DNA of 64,000 nt from CAZUTO01 sp964623085 (GTDB lineage: Bacteria; Pseudomonadota; Gammaproteobacteria; Pseudomonadales; GM7GCV1). Both the position numbers and the translations under genes were made by a program. Shown in pieces: positions 1 to 9,500 of the stretch. Location of the stretch: the NCBI GenBank assembly GCA_964623085.1, contig CAZUTO010000004.1, positions 1 to 64,000 of the forward strand. Direction: 5' to 3'. Each line of letters starts with the position of its first letter. Position 1 is the first letter of the stretch. Under the pieces are notes generated by a model. That model had not been told where the DNA came from and did no database searches. It saw only the letters and a program-made list of their open reading frames with translations.

Positions 1-22
1 GAAACTGGAAACTGGAAACTGG
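1..22. repeat. Short tandem repeat, 7-bp unit x3
   Basis: The unit gaaactg occurs three times head to tail at the very edge of the window. The stretch 1-113 downstream of thiF holds no gene I can call. Two short frames are open from base 1 to stops at 52-54 and 66-68, so it could be the tail of a plus-strand gene that starts outside the window, but the protein ends are too short to recognise. Confidence 0.5.
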
Positions 23-113
23 TCCGGTTGCGGCGGCTGCTGAAACGACAATAGTGCGGGCGCCTTAATCCGACCAAGTTGACGACCTAACAAGGTAGTT
101 CTGATTATTTGTC

Positions 114-1217
114 TCACGGCCTTTGGTGTTGCTTAGACTCCAGTAGGCCAGTGAGACCACCACCTAGGCTGTGCGCATTCAAGCCTTGATCGACAAGTAT
201 TTTTGCGGCTTTTAGGCTGCGCACGCCCGTTTGGCAATAACAAACAATCTTGTCACCTGTGATCAGTGCGAGATTCTTTTCAAGACTATCGAGCGGTATG
301 TGCGTACCGCCAATATGGAAGGCTTCTCGCTCGGCATCAGTACGCACATCGATAAGCTGAATGTCTGTTGCGCTTGGGTCAAACGTTTCTACAGAAATTT
401 CATAGCTCTTTTCATTGTTTGAATTGCAGTGTGGCATATAAAAGCCATCGAGCTGTTCGGCGGTTTTTCCCTCGGCACAGACGACACATTCCTTACTTTG
501 TGAAAGCTCAATTTGTCGGGAGCTGTAATTCATGGCATCAAAAAGCAGTAGGTGATTCTTTAGTGGGGTAGGTAAGCCGGTTATGTATTTAATCGCTTCA
601 GTGGCTTGAATCGTTCCTAGGATACCGGGTAATACGCCAATGACGCCGGCTTCGCTGCAATCTTGAGCCTCTTTGGCCATTTCTGGAAACAAGCATCGAA
701 AACAGGCTTGTCCTGGCATAAACAGCGAGCACTGTCCTGAGAATTGATAGATGCTCGCAAATATCCAGGGGGTATTTTCTTCAGCGCAGCGATCATTGAT
801 CAGATAGCGCGTGGAAAAGTTATCTGTACAGTCGAGAACAATGTCTGCGTTTGCAACAAGACGTTTGCTGTTTTCGAGTGAAAAGAACTCAGGAATAGCG
901 TCGACGTTTATATGCGGATTAAGCGCGCAGAGTTTGTTTTTTGCCGCGCTGGCTTTTGGTGAGCCAACATCTTTTGAATCGAAAATAACCTGTCTTTGTA
1001 AATTAGTAACGTCGACGCTATCGCCATCGATAATGGTTATTTTCCCGACACCGGCTGCTGCTAAATACAGCAGAACGGGTGAGCCTAAACCGCCAGCGCC
1101 GACGACTAACAGATGGGATTGTTTGAGTTTTTTCTGGCCCTCTGCACCAAACTTTGCCAACTGGATGTGGCGGCTATATCGAAGCCACTCTACTTCAGAA
1201 AAATCGGTGGTGCTCAT
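114..1217 (-). CDS. thiF: ThiF/MoeB-family adenylyltransferase with C-terminal rhodanese domain
   Basis: E1-like enzyme that adenylates the C-terminal Gly-Gly of a ubiquitin-like sulfur carrier (ThiS, possibly also MoaD) so that sulfur can be loaded. The 367-residue protein begins with the usual RYSRH motif and has a nucleotide-binding GAGGLG loop near residue 42. It has two CxxC pairs (CFRC and CVVC) expected to hold zinc, and a rhodanese-like domain over the last 100 residues with a CQTGVRS active-site loop. E. coli ThiF lacks the rhodanese part; fused forms are common elsewhere. The start ATG overlaps the stop of the thiD-thiE gene by 4 bases, so it is the last gene of the thiamine operon. 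The ThiF role rather than MoeB is inferred from this context. Confidence 0.88.
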   Translation of the reverse strand: MSTTDFSEVEWLRYSRHIQLAKFGAEGQKKLKQSHLLVVGAGGLGSPVLLYLAAAGVGKITIIDGDSVDVTNLQRQVIFDSKDVGSPKASAAKNKLCALNPHINVDAIPEFFSLENSKRLVANADIVLDCTDNFSTRYLINDRCAEENTPWIFASIYQFSGQCSLFMPGQACFRCLFPEMAKEAQDCSEAGVIGVLPGILGTIQATEAIKYITGLPTPLKNHLLLFDAMNYSSRQIELSQSKECVVCAEGKTAEQLDGFYMPHCNSNNEKSYEISVETFDPSATDIQLIDVRTDAEREAFHIGGTHIPLDSLEKNLALITGDKIVCYCQTGVRSLKAAKILVDQGLNAHSLGGGLTGLLESKQHQRP

Positions 1218-2791
1218 TGTGCTTGGCGGATATCTGATTGGCCAATATGCGCTTGGTCAATAGGTTGTCGGTCAATAGTCTCGATCATTTGGCGGGTGGC
1301 CTCGTCTGGGTCATCAGCCAAGGTAATCGCGGTAATTAGAGACACTCCGCTCACCCCGGTTTGGGCGACACCAGCAACACGCTCTTGGGTGATTCCGCCA
1401 ATACCGACCAATGGATAATCGAGAGTGTCTTTCCAATAACTAAGGCCTTCTAGATTGTGAGGTATCCAAGGCATTTGTTTTGTATTTGTATGATAGACAG
1501 GGCCGCAAGCCATATAGGAGGGTTTGTATCTATGTGCTCGCGCCACTTCGTAATGGCAATGTGAGCTTAGGCCTAAACGGAGGCCTGCATTGCGTATGGC
1601 ACTGACATCTGCCGTGTCTAAATCTTCCTGACCGAGGTGAACACCGTAGGCTCCATGTTTGATGGCTAACTCCCAGTGATCATTAATAAATAATCGACAA
1701 TCGGTTTGCTTAGCAATGGCGATTGACCGAGCAACTTCTTGCTCTAGCGCGTCACCGCTGAGTGTTTTATTTCGCAACTGAATGGTGGTGATGCCCTGTG
1801 GAATAAGGCGTTCAATCCAGTCGGCACTGTCCACACATGGGTACAAACCCAAGGGGCGTTTATCATTGCTGCCATCAGTGTGGCCATGGACGCAGCTAGG
1901 AAATGCAGCCTGATTGAAATCTACATCGTAACTGTCCGTAAGTATCGGTAGATCTTCCTGGCAATTAGGGAAGTGGGTGATCGATACAGGCCCAACATTT
2001 GATTGAGAATCACTGAGGGTTAAAACCGCATAGCTATTTCTAAGGCCTTGATTTATTGCCATCTTGCCAATAACGACAGCGTCTTCTATCGGGTTGCCTT
2101 GTGCCAATGCAGTAGCAATAGCCGATGACAAGGCGCAGCCTGTTCCGCGACTATTTTCAGTGTTATTGCGAGGAGAACTGAGCCAAAAATTTCGGTCTTG
2201 GCCGCGAAAATAGTCCTGACTATAGGTTGGATTTTGTGCGTGGCCGCCTTTAACCAGTACATTTTTTGCGCCCATTTCAACAAGCTTTTCCGCTGCTGTT
2301 TCGACATCCTTTTCGGATTCAATGCGCAAGCCTGTGAGTTGTTCCGCCTCGGCAAGGTTGGGCGTAATTATGGTACTCAGCGGGATCAAAACAGTAGTGA
2401 TTTCTTCAACAAGCTCAACGGGACAAAAGTTACCACCATTTGTGGACGTTAGAACGGGGTCAATAATCAAGGGGACGTCTCTGGAGGCGATACCATAAGC
2501 AAGCAGTTGAACCTGTTTCGCATTGCACAACACGCCGGTTTTAATGGCTGCTATGTCGAGTTCGAGCGCAGCATCTAGCTGCTGTTTAAACGCCGGTGTC
2601 TCTAACGGGTTAGCATGAAATACGGTTTGGCTCTGTGCGGTATTTGCGGTAATTGCTGTCGCAGCGTGTGCGCCTAGTGCACTAATGACACGAGTGTCCA
2701 TTTGGATGCCGGCCATGCCGCTACAATCACTTCCTGCGACAGATAACACGACTGGACGATTATCTGTTTTTTCCAAATTATCTTGGCTCAT
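1214..2791 (-). CDS. thiDE: Bifunctional HMP(-P) kinase / thiamine-phosphate synthase (ThiD-ThiE fusion)
   Basis: Two consecutive steps of thiamine synthesis in one 525-residue chain. Residues about 12-265 are the ThiD kinase, with the opening SVAGSDCSG motif, a VKGGH segment and the GTGCALSSAIA anion-hole motif. This phosphorylates hydroxymethylpyrimidine (phosphate). Residues about 310-510 are a ThiE TIM barrel, with IQLRNK, the FINDHWELA and GVHLGQEDL substrate loops, and GIGGI. This joins HMP-PP to thiazole phosphate. A low-similarity linker separates them. The gene lies 53 bases after thiG and overlaps thiF by 4 bases, so it is almost certainly co-transcribed under the thiC riboswitch. 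Fused ThiDE proteins are known in several bacterial groups. Confidence 0.93.
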   Translation of the reverse strand: MSQDNLEKTDNRPVVLSVAGSDCSGMAGIQMDTRVISALGAHAATAITANTAQSQTVFHANPLETPAFKQQLDAALELDIAAIKTGVLCNAKQVQLLAYGIASRDVPLIIDPVLTSTNGGNFCPVELVEEITTVLIPLSTIITPNLAEAEQLTGLRIESEKDVETAAEKLVEMGAKNVLVKGGHAQNPTYSQDYFRGQDRNFWLSSPRNNTENSRGTGCALSSAIATALAQGNPIEDAVVIGKMAINQGLRNSYAVLTLSDSQSNVGPVSITHFPNCQEDLPILTDSYDVDFNQAAFPSCVHGHTDGSNDKRPLGLYPCVDSADWIERLIPQGITTIQLRNKTLSGDALEQEVARSIAIAKQTDCRLFINDHWELAIKHGAYGVHLGQEDLDTADVSAIRNAGLRLGLSSHCHYEVARAHRYKPSYMACGPVYHTNTKQMPWIPHNLEGLSYWKDTLDYPLVGIGGITQERVAGVAQTGVSGVSLITAITLADDPDEATRQMIETIDRQPIDQAHIGQSDIRQAQ

Positions 2792-2844
2792 GTTTGATCT
2801 GTATTTTTTCCGAATCTGATGGCTTGCTGTATCAAACCTTTCGT

Positions 2845-3213
2845 CTATTTGGCTTTTTCATCTTGGTGCCAAAAAGGCGTACCCAGTGTGGGCGTGCTCG
2901 GCTGAGCGAGATTACGTTCGGCCATAACACCGCTTTCATAGCCGAGTCGCCCAGCGATAAGTGCATGCTTAAAGGCCTCGGCCATATGTGCGGGATTGTT
3001 TGCTTCCGCGACAGCCGTATTTAAAAGTACTGCGTCATAACCCAGCTCCATTGCTTGCGCTGCGTGAGACGGAGAGCCAATGCCTGCATCGACAATTAAC
3101 GTCGTGTCGGGCATACGGGCGCGGATAGTTGAGAGTGCGTAAGGATTGATCAGCCCTTTGCCTGTGCCAATGGGTGCTCCCCATGGCATCAGTATTCGGC
3201 ATCCCGCTTCTAC
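2845..3213 (-). CDS. thiG: Thiazole synthase ThiG, C-terminal part (5' end lost in assembly gap)
   Basis: Only the last 122 residues are present. They carry the ThiG hallmarks MPWGAPIGTGKG (phosphate site), VDAGIGSPSHAAQAMELGYDAVLLNTAVA and a C-terminal GLGT-like TPTLGTPFW tail. ThiG is usually about 255-265 residues, so roughly 135 residues are hidden in the run of N at 3214-3313. It makes the thiazole phosphate from deoxyxylulose phosphate, dehydroglycine (from ThiO) and ThiS-thiocarboxylate. The reading frame happens to stay open through the N run into thiO. That apparent fusion is an artefact, because ThiO and ThiG are separate families and the missing ThiG part is longer than the 100 N. 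Confidence 0.9.
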   Translation of the reverse strand, partial: VEAGCRILMPWGAPIGTGKGLINPYALSTIRARMPDTTLIVDAGIGSPSHAAQAMELGYDAVLLNTAVAEANNPAHMAEAFKHALIAGRLGYESGVMAERNLAQPSTPTLGTPFWHQDEKAK

Positions 3214-3313
3214 NNNNNNNNNNNNNNNNNNNNNNNNNNNNNNNNNNNNNNNNNNNNNNNNNNNNNNNNNNNNNNNNNNNNNNNNNNNNNNNNNNNNNNN
3301 NNNNNNNNNNNNN
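3214..3313. other. Assembly gap (100 N) inside the thi operon
   Basis: Exactly 100 N, the conventional filler for a gap of unknown length. To its right thiO is complete or nearly so; to its left thiG lacks about 135 residues. The real gap must therefore be larger, at least 400 bases, and about 600 if the expected thiS gene lies here too. Confidence 0.97.
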
Positions 3314-4359
3314 GTCTTGTGATTTGCATGGTTGATCGTATGCATGATTTCGGCTGCGAGTGTGGGTGCAAGCAGATAGCCGTGCCGGAATAGACCGTTT
3401 ACTCGGATAAGGCCATCTTGGACTTCGATTTGTGGCAAGTTATCAGCCAGCGCTGGTCGGCAATTAGTTTTTGTCTGCAGAATACGTGCTTCGGAAAATC
3501 CTGCATGCAAGCTATAGGCGGCGGAAAGTAGTTCCATAGTCGACCGCAGTGTAATGGGGCCATCATCGTCACTTTCAATTTGTGTTGCACCAACGATGTA
3601 GTGGTCGTCCTTATGTTGGGGTACAACGTAAAGGCCATAACGCGGATGCATTAAACGCACTAGACGCTGGATATTTACGTCTGGTGCTTCCAGCCAAATA
3701 AGCTCACCACGCACGCCGCGCAGTTCTGGCAATTGTTCTTTGGCACCTAGCCCGCGGCAATCGATGACGAGATCGAATACATGCTTTCCCGACTCGGTCA
3801 CGAGTTGATGCGGTGAAAGTTCATGCACCAATGTGTGTGGGTGCATTTCACAACCGAGTGCTTTGGTTTTGTTGAGCAGTGCGTCCATGACATCTGCTGT
3901 TCGCAACCAAGATTCTTCTTGAAAATACATCGCTTGCTGGAAGCTGTTAGAAAGCTCGGGTTCAAGCGTTTGTAGCTGTTTCCCATCAATTTCACAGGAT
4001 GCTAGTTGCTTGGCTGAAAGCTTACTGTGTAAATGGCTTGAAAACCGCTGGTAATCAGCCTGATCACTGCTGTGCGCGACGACGAGGCTACCTTTCTGAA
4101 AATAGGCGTGCTCTGCATCAAGCTCGGCGATGATTTTTGGCCAGAGTTGCAGTGATTGCATACCTAGTTCAAAAATCAGTGGTTCCGCTGACTCTAACTC
4201 CGCATAGGGGGTGAGCATGCCCGCTGCCGTATTAGAAGCAGCGGTACTTTCTGACTCAAATCCATTGCGGTCAAACAAAGACACTTTGTTGCCGGAATTA
4301 GCAAAATGCCAAGCCAGCATTCTGCCCATGATTCCGGCTCCGACGACTGCAACGTTCAT
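3314..4359 (-). CDS. thiO: Glycine oxidase ThiO (3' end at assembly gap)
   Basis: FAD-dependent oxidase that turns glycine into dehydroglycine for the thiazole synthase. About 348 residues are visible, near the full family length. The N-terminus has the dinucleotide-binding VVGAGIMG fold followed by SLFDRNG. The middle has VIDCRGLGA and the family-typical GLYVVPQHKDDHYIVGAT. The end has VNGLFRHGYLLAPTLA. Only the last few codons can be missing in the adjoining run of N. It follows thiC by about 36 bases on the same strand. Use of oxygen-dependent ThiO rather than ThiH suggests an aerobic way of life. Confidence 0.9.
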
Positions 4360-4395
4360 CGAGGTAGTCTTCTTACTGAGTGCGCTATCAAGAAG

Positions 4396-6228
4396 TTAAT
4401 TGACTTCTTGAACGTAGATCTCAGAACCCTGTGCTTTAAATTCATCAGATTTTTTCGCCATACCTTCTGCTGCGTATTCACGTACTTCTTGTGTGATTTT
4501 CATCGAGCAGAATTTTGGTCCGCACATAGAGCAGAAATGAGCGACCTTGGCGGAATCCTTCGGTAGTGTTTCGTCGTGGAATGACTTCGCGCGTTCTGGA
4601 TCGAGCCCCAAGTTGAATTGATCTTCCCAGCGGAATTCGAAACGTGCCTTAGAAAGCATATCGTCGCGGTAGCGAGCGCCAGGATGCCCTTTGGCAACAT
4701 CGGCTGCGTGTGCCGCAATCTTATAAGTAATGATGCCTTCTTTAACATCGTCACGATTTGGTAGCCCTAAATGCTCCTTGGGAGTCACGTAGCAGAGCAT
4801 GGCACAACCGAACCAACCAATCATCGCTGCACCAATGCCGCTAGTGAAGTGATCATAGCCCGGTGCGATATCTGTGGTGAGTGGCCCCAAAGTATAGAAA
4901 GGCGCTTCATCGCAGCACTCAAGCTGCTTGTCCATATTCTCTTTGATGAGCTGCATTGAGACGTGCCCTGGGCCTTCAATCATCACCTGAACGTCGTGTT
5001 TCCAAGCGATTTTAGTCAACTCGCCAAGTGTTTCTAGTTCACCGAATTGGGCCGCATCATTGGCATCTGCGAGTGCACCTGGGCGCAAGCCATCGCCGAG
5101 CGAGAAGCTGACATCGTAGGCTTTCATGATTTCGCAAATTTCTTCGAAATGGGTATAAAGGAAATTCTCTTTGTGATGCGCAATACACCACTTAGCCATG
5201 ATGGAACCACCGCGCGATACGATGCCAGTGACACGTTCTGCAGTGAGTGGTACATAGCGTAATAGAACGCCTGCGTGGATGGTGAAGTAATCAACGCCTT
5301 GTTCTGCTTGTTCGATTAATGTGTCGCGGAAAATTTCCCAAGTTAAGTCTTCAGCCACACCGTCGACTTTTTCTAGCGCTTGATAGATTGGCACGGTGCC
5401 AATGGGTACGGGTGAGTTACGAACAATGTAATCACGCGTAGCGTGAATGTTCTTTCCTGTCGAAAGATCCATCACGGTGTCGCCGCCCCAACGAATGGAC
5501 CAGACCAACTTTTCTACTTCTTCTTCGATAGAAGAGGTGAGTGCCGAGTTACCAATATTGGCATTGATTTTGACTAAGAAGTTACGACCAATAATCATTG
5601 GTTCGAGTTCGGTGTGATTGATGTTTGCTGGAATAATCGCACGACCTTCAGCTACTTCTTTGCGCACAAACTCTGCAGTAATAGGCTGTAGATTTGCACC
5701 CCAGCTGTGGCCAGCTAAACGCTTATTGCGTTCCTCTGTTGTGAATTCATTGGACAGTGCTTCGCGAGCTTGGTTTTCACGAACGGCGATGTACTCCATC
5801 TCTGGGGTGATGATCCCTTTGCGCGCGTAGTGCATTTGGGATACGTTCATCCCCGCTTTTGCGCGTCGAGGCTGCCGTTGTAAGTCTTGGTTGAAAAATT
5901 CGGCGGCTTTTTCTTCGTTGCTGTGACCGTTATCAACCGGAAGAATCACTCTGCCGTCATAGAGCTCGGTGTCACCACGTGCTTCTACCCATTTTGAGCG
6001 CACATCTGCGAGACCTTTGTAGACATCAATCTCAGCGTCTGGATCAGTGTATGGACCGGAGGTGTCATAGACAGTGACAGAGGTACCGTCAGTCAATTCG
6101 ATCTTCCGCATCGGCACTTCAACTTCTTCTACAGATTCGGATTTGACGTAGATTTTTTTGCTGGCTGGAAGCGGCTCAGTAGTGATGCTGTGAGAAGCGA
6201 CGAGATCTTTGGGTAGTTGACTGTTCAT
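4396..6228 (-). CDS. thiC: Phosphomethylpyrimidine synthase ThiC
   Basis: Radical-SAM-type enzyme that rearranges aminoimidazole ribotide into HMP phosphate, the pyrimidine branch of thiamine synthesis. The 610-residue length is typical. The C-terminal cluster-binding motif CSMCGPKFC is intact, and MNVSQMHYARKG, SRGGSIMAKWCIAHHKEN and EGPGHV are all present. The start ATG is preceded by AGGAT at a suitable distance. It is the first gene of the operon, about 80 bases downstream of a TPP riboswitch, so it should be shut off when thiamine pyrophosphate is plentiful. Confidence 0.97.
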   Translation of the reverse strand: MNSQLPKDLVASHSITTEPLPASKKIYVKSESVEEVEVPMRKIELTDGTSVTVYDTSGPYTDPDAEIDVYKGLADVRSKWVEARGDTELYDGRVILPVDNGHSNEEKAAEFFNQDLQRQPRRAKAGMNVSQMHYARKGIITPEMEYIAVRENQAREALSNEFTTEERNKRLAGHSWGANLQPITAEFVRKEVAEGRAIIPANINHTELEPMIIGRNFLVKINANIGNSALTSSIEEEVEKLVWSIRWGGDTVMDLSTGKNIHATRDYIVRNSPVPIGTVPIYQALEKVDGVAEDLTWEIFRDTLIEQAEQGVDYFTIHAGVLLRYVPLTAERVTGIVSRGGSIMAKWCIAHHKENFLYTHFEEICEIMKAYDVSFSLGDGLRPGALADANDAAQFGELETLGELTKIAWKHDVQVMIEGPGHVSMQLIKENMDKQLECCDEAPFYTLGPLTTDIAPGYDHFTSGIGAAMIGWFGCAMLCYVTPKEHLGLPNRDDVKEGIITYKIAAHAADVAKGHPGARYRDDMLSKARFEFRWEDQFNLGLDPERAKSFHDETLPKDSAKVAHFCSMCGPKFCSMKITQEVREYAAEGMAKKSDEFKAQGSEIYVQEVN

Positions 6229-6234
6229 GGCATA

Positions 6235-6305
6235 TCCTATTTTTAGGTTTAAGGATTAGTGCCAATCGGTATTGGTGGGGGAAAACCGGTGTGGGTTTTC
6301 TCGCT
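6235..6305 (-). promoter_or_regulatory. Expression platform between TPP aptamer and thiC
   Basis: Read on the minus strand, this stretch has a perfect hairpin gaaaacc-cacacc-ggttttc right after the aptamer, and a second one, CCAAT-accg-ATTGG, nearer the ribosome-binding site. No run of U follows either one, so control by hiding the ribosome-binding site is more likely than by intrinsic termination. Which stems compete with the aptamer is not worked out. Confidence 0.45.
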
Positions 6306-6412
6306 CATTCCTACGCCGGCACTAACCGGATCAGGTTCTACGGGTCTTTCTGCGTCATATCTGCGTCATAAGATATGAGTTAGGAAGTCTCAGCTGTGAA
6401 GCACCCCGAGAG
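6306..6412 (-). promoter_or_regulatory. TPP (thi-box) riboswitch
   Basis: On the minus strand the conserved pieces occur in order: CTCTCGGGGTGC, then CTGAGA, then ACCC, then GAACCTGATCCGGTTAG and TGCCGGCGTAGGAA. This is the standard TPP aptamer. Between CTGAGA and ACCC there is an extra stem, catatct-tatgacgc-agatatg, which fits the optional P3a helix. The bases come from a direct repeat of ctgcgtcata. It lies directly upstream of thiC. Confidence 0.96.
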
Positions 6413-6425
6413 CTCAATAAGGAGG

Positions 6426-6454
6426 AGTATATTTGGTCAGCTTAAAAAAGTCAG
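6426..6454 (-). promoter_or_regulatory. Candidate sigma-70 promoter of the thi operon
   Basis: On the minus strand, CTGACT and TATACT are separated by 17 bases. The -10 box matches 5 of 6 consensus positions. Transcription would begin just before the aptamer at 6412, which is where it should begin. Confidence 0.55.
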
Positions 6455-6511
6455 TTAAATTCTATTGACTAGGCATATTCAAGTGTACAGGCGGATCTAA
6501 GCAGACCACAG

Positions 6512-9500
6512 TCAATGGAAGTCTCGCGAGGATACCCCAATCTCAGCGAGTTGATCACTGAGGTCTATTAAAGCGCCAGCAACCACATGAACGACGTCAT
6601 GATTGGTCTCCACGGTGCCTTTGATCATCAACAATCTTCCAGTAAGTAATTGTTTGCGGAAATGCGCTTGTGTTTGTTTCCAAACGATGACGTTGATATT
6701 TCCCGTTTCATCTTCTAGCGTTAAAAAGATCGTGCCGTTTGCTGTGCTTGGCCGCTGCCTTCCGGTGACGATACCGGCAACGCGAACAAATCGCCCCGAG
6801 TTTAACGCGGCAAGTTCGGTATAGCGTTTACATTGATTAAAAGGGGGATTGCTGCGCAAGAGTGACATGGGATGCGGGCGCAAACTGAGCCCCGTGGTTT
6901 GATAATCAATATGGACGTTATCTTGTATGCTTGGTGCACTGATTCGATCATCTTTATGCGATATTTGTTGGTCAGCGTCATTGAGCAAAAATCTTGTTGG
7001 TTCTATGGCCAGTGCTTGCCAGCTAGCTTGATAACGATGCCCGGAAAGTGGCTTTAATGCATCTGCTGCTGCGAGTAGTTTTAGATCGTTACGGCTGAGT
7101 TGGGCGCGTCGAGCCAAATCTTGTATATGGCTGAATTTGATTTTCTTTCGTGCGGATTCAATACGTTCCCCAACACTGCCATGGAGTCCTTTGATTCTTG
7201 AAAAACCTAAACGAACTCCCCAAGGCTGGACGTCATTCCCTGGTGCTACTTCAATACAGTTTTCCCAAGTGCTCTTTTGAACGTCGATTGGGAAAATGGA
7301 AACCTCATGCCTTAGCGCATCCTGAATCAGTTGCGAGGCTGAATAAAATCCCATTGGTAGGCTGTTTAAAAGAGCACAGTAAAAGGCAGCAGGGTGGTGG
7401 CATTTGATCCAGGAAGAGGCATAGCAGAGTAGGGCGAAACTGGCCGAATGAGATTCGGGAAAACCATAGCCACTAAAGCCTTTGATTTGCTCAAATAGTC
7501 GTTCGGCAAAATGCTGATCATAGCCACGCTCTAGCATGCCATTAATAAGTTTTTCTTCAAATTTATGTAGGCTGCCATTTTTTCCCCAAGTAGCCATAGC
7601 GCGACGGAGTTGATCGGCTTCGCCGCCAGTAAAACCGGCTGCCACCATTGCTAACTTAATGGCTTGCTCTTGGAAGATGGGCACACCTAGCGTAGGTACG
7701 AGCACTTCTTTGATGTCGTCATTGTAGTAATCAATCGCTTCTTCGCCATCTCTGCGGCGCAGGTAAGGGTGCACCATATCGCCTTGAATGGGGCCGGGAC
7801 GGACAATAGCGATTTCGATGACCAGATCATAAAAGCATTTTGGTTTTAAACGAGGCAGCATCGACATCTGTGCACGAGATTCAACCTGAAACACGCCTAT
7901 GGAATCTCCCTTGCATAGCATTTCGTAGGTGTCGGGATCTTCCTTTGGAATATCGGCCATGCTTTTTATGCTGGGTTCATATCGGTGGATCATCTCGAGT
8001 GCGCGCCGGATGGCGGATAGCATACCAAGTGCCAGTACATCTACTTTTAGCAGTCCGAGGGATTCGATATCTTCTTTGTCCCATTGGATAACAGTGCGGT
8101 TTGCCATGCTCGCATTTTCGATAGGCACCAGCTCTGTAATTTGTCCCTGTGTAATTAAAAAGCCACCAACATGTTGTGATAGGTGTCTTGGAAAACCTTT
8201 GATTTGCTGAACCAATGCATAGAACTGCTGCAAGCATTTTTGATCCATGCGCATGCCGACTTCTTCCACCCGCTTCTTAAGGTCGTTCTTCCTGTCCCAC
8301 CAAGCGAGAGATTTAGCTAGTTCATCGATTAACTGTTTGTCTAATCCCAACGCTTTACCAACATCGCGAATGGCGCTGCGCGTCCGATAGGTAATAACCG
8401 TAGCAGCAAGTGCAGCGCGCTCGCGTCCATAGGTGTTGTAGATATATTGAATAACCTCCTCGCGTCGATGGTGTTCGAAGTCAACATCAATATCTGGCGG
8501 CTCGTCTCGTTCTTTGGAAATAAAACGTTCGAACAGGGTATTGATTAATTCGGGAGAAATTTCGGTGATACCCAAGCAATAGCAGACTACCGAATTGGCG
8601 GCAGAGCCTCTGCCTTGGCAAAGAATATTGCGGCTGCGAGCAAAGCGTACTAGATCATATACAGTAAGAAAGTAGTACTCGTAGTGAAGCTCTTCGATCA
8701 GAGTCAGCTCTTTCTCAATAGCTTGCTGGACTTTTTCTGGTACAGCTTTTGGCCATCGATTAACAGCTCCCGCAGAGACTAGATTGAAAAGATGTTTAAT
8801 AGGGGATAGTCCAGCAGGAACAAGCTCTTGCGGATATTGGTATTTGAGTTCATCTAGCGAGAAACTACACAGGCTTGCAATATGCTGAGTTTCTTCAATG
8901 AGTTGTTTGGGGTAGAGCTTTTGAATAAGCGGCAAAGGTTTTAGATATTTTTCTGCATTTGCTTCCAAGGTATCGCCAAGCTCTTGCACACTGGTATTGA
9001 AACGAATACCAGTGAGTACATCCAAAAGTGGTTTCTTGTTTGGATTGTGCATGCGGATATCTCCGCAGCACACTAAACGCAGTGCCTGTTGTTGGCTGAG
9101 TTGAATAAGCTTCTGAAAGTTCAGCTGCTCAGCAGCTTGATGACTGTGATGTACGCCAATCCACAAACGTTTAGGAAAAGCCTGTTTTAGGCTATCTGCT
9201 AAACCACTATTGTTGCCGTAATTAGGGTTGGGCAACCAGATCACGAGACAGGATTTCAAACGAAAGCGAAGGTCTTCTATATGTAATTCGTAGCCGCCCT
9301 TTGTTGTGCGTCTGCGGGCTAGGGTGATAAGTCCACACAATTCTTGATAGCTTTCTTTGCTAGGGCATAGGGCAATCAGCTTGCATCCATTGCTGAGTTT
9401 AAATTGACTACCAATAATGAGTTTTAACCCGAGCGCAGAGGCTTTTACATATGCTTTTACGATACCGGCAACGGAGCATTCATCAGTGATGGCGAGTGCT

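Noticed and set aside
1..113. CRISPR array or longer tandem array at the window edge
   Set aside because: Only three 7-base units with no spacers.
2845..4359. A single ThiO-ThiG fusion protein
   Set aside because: The frame is open only because N cannot make stops. ThiG lacks about 135 residues, more than the gap could hold.
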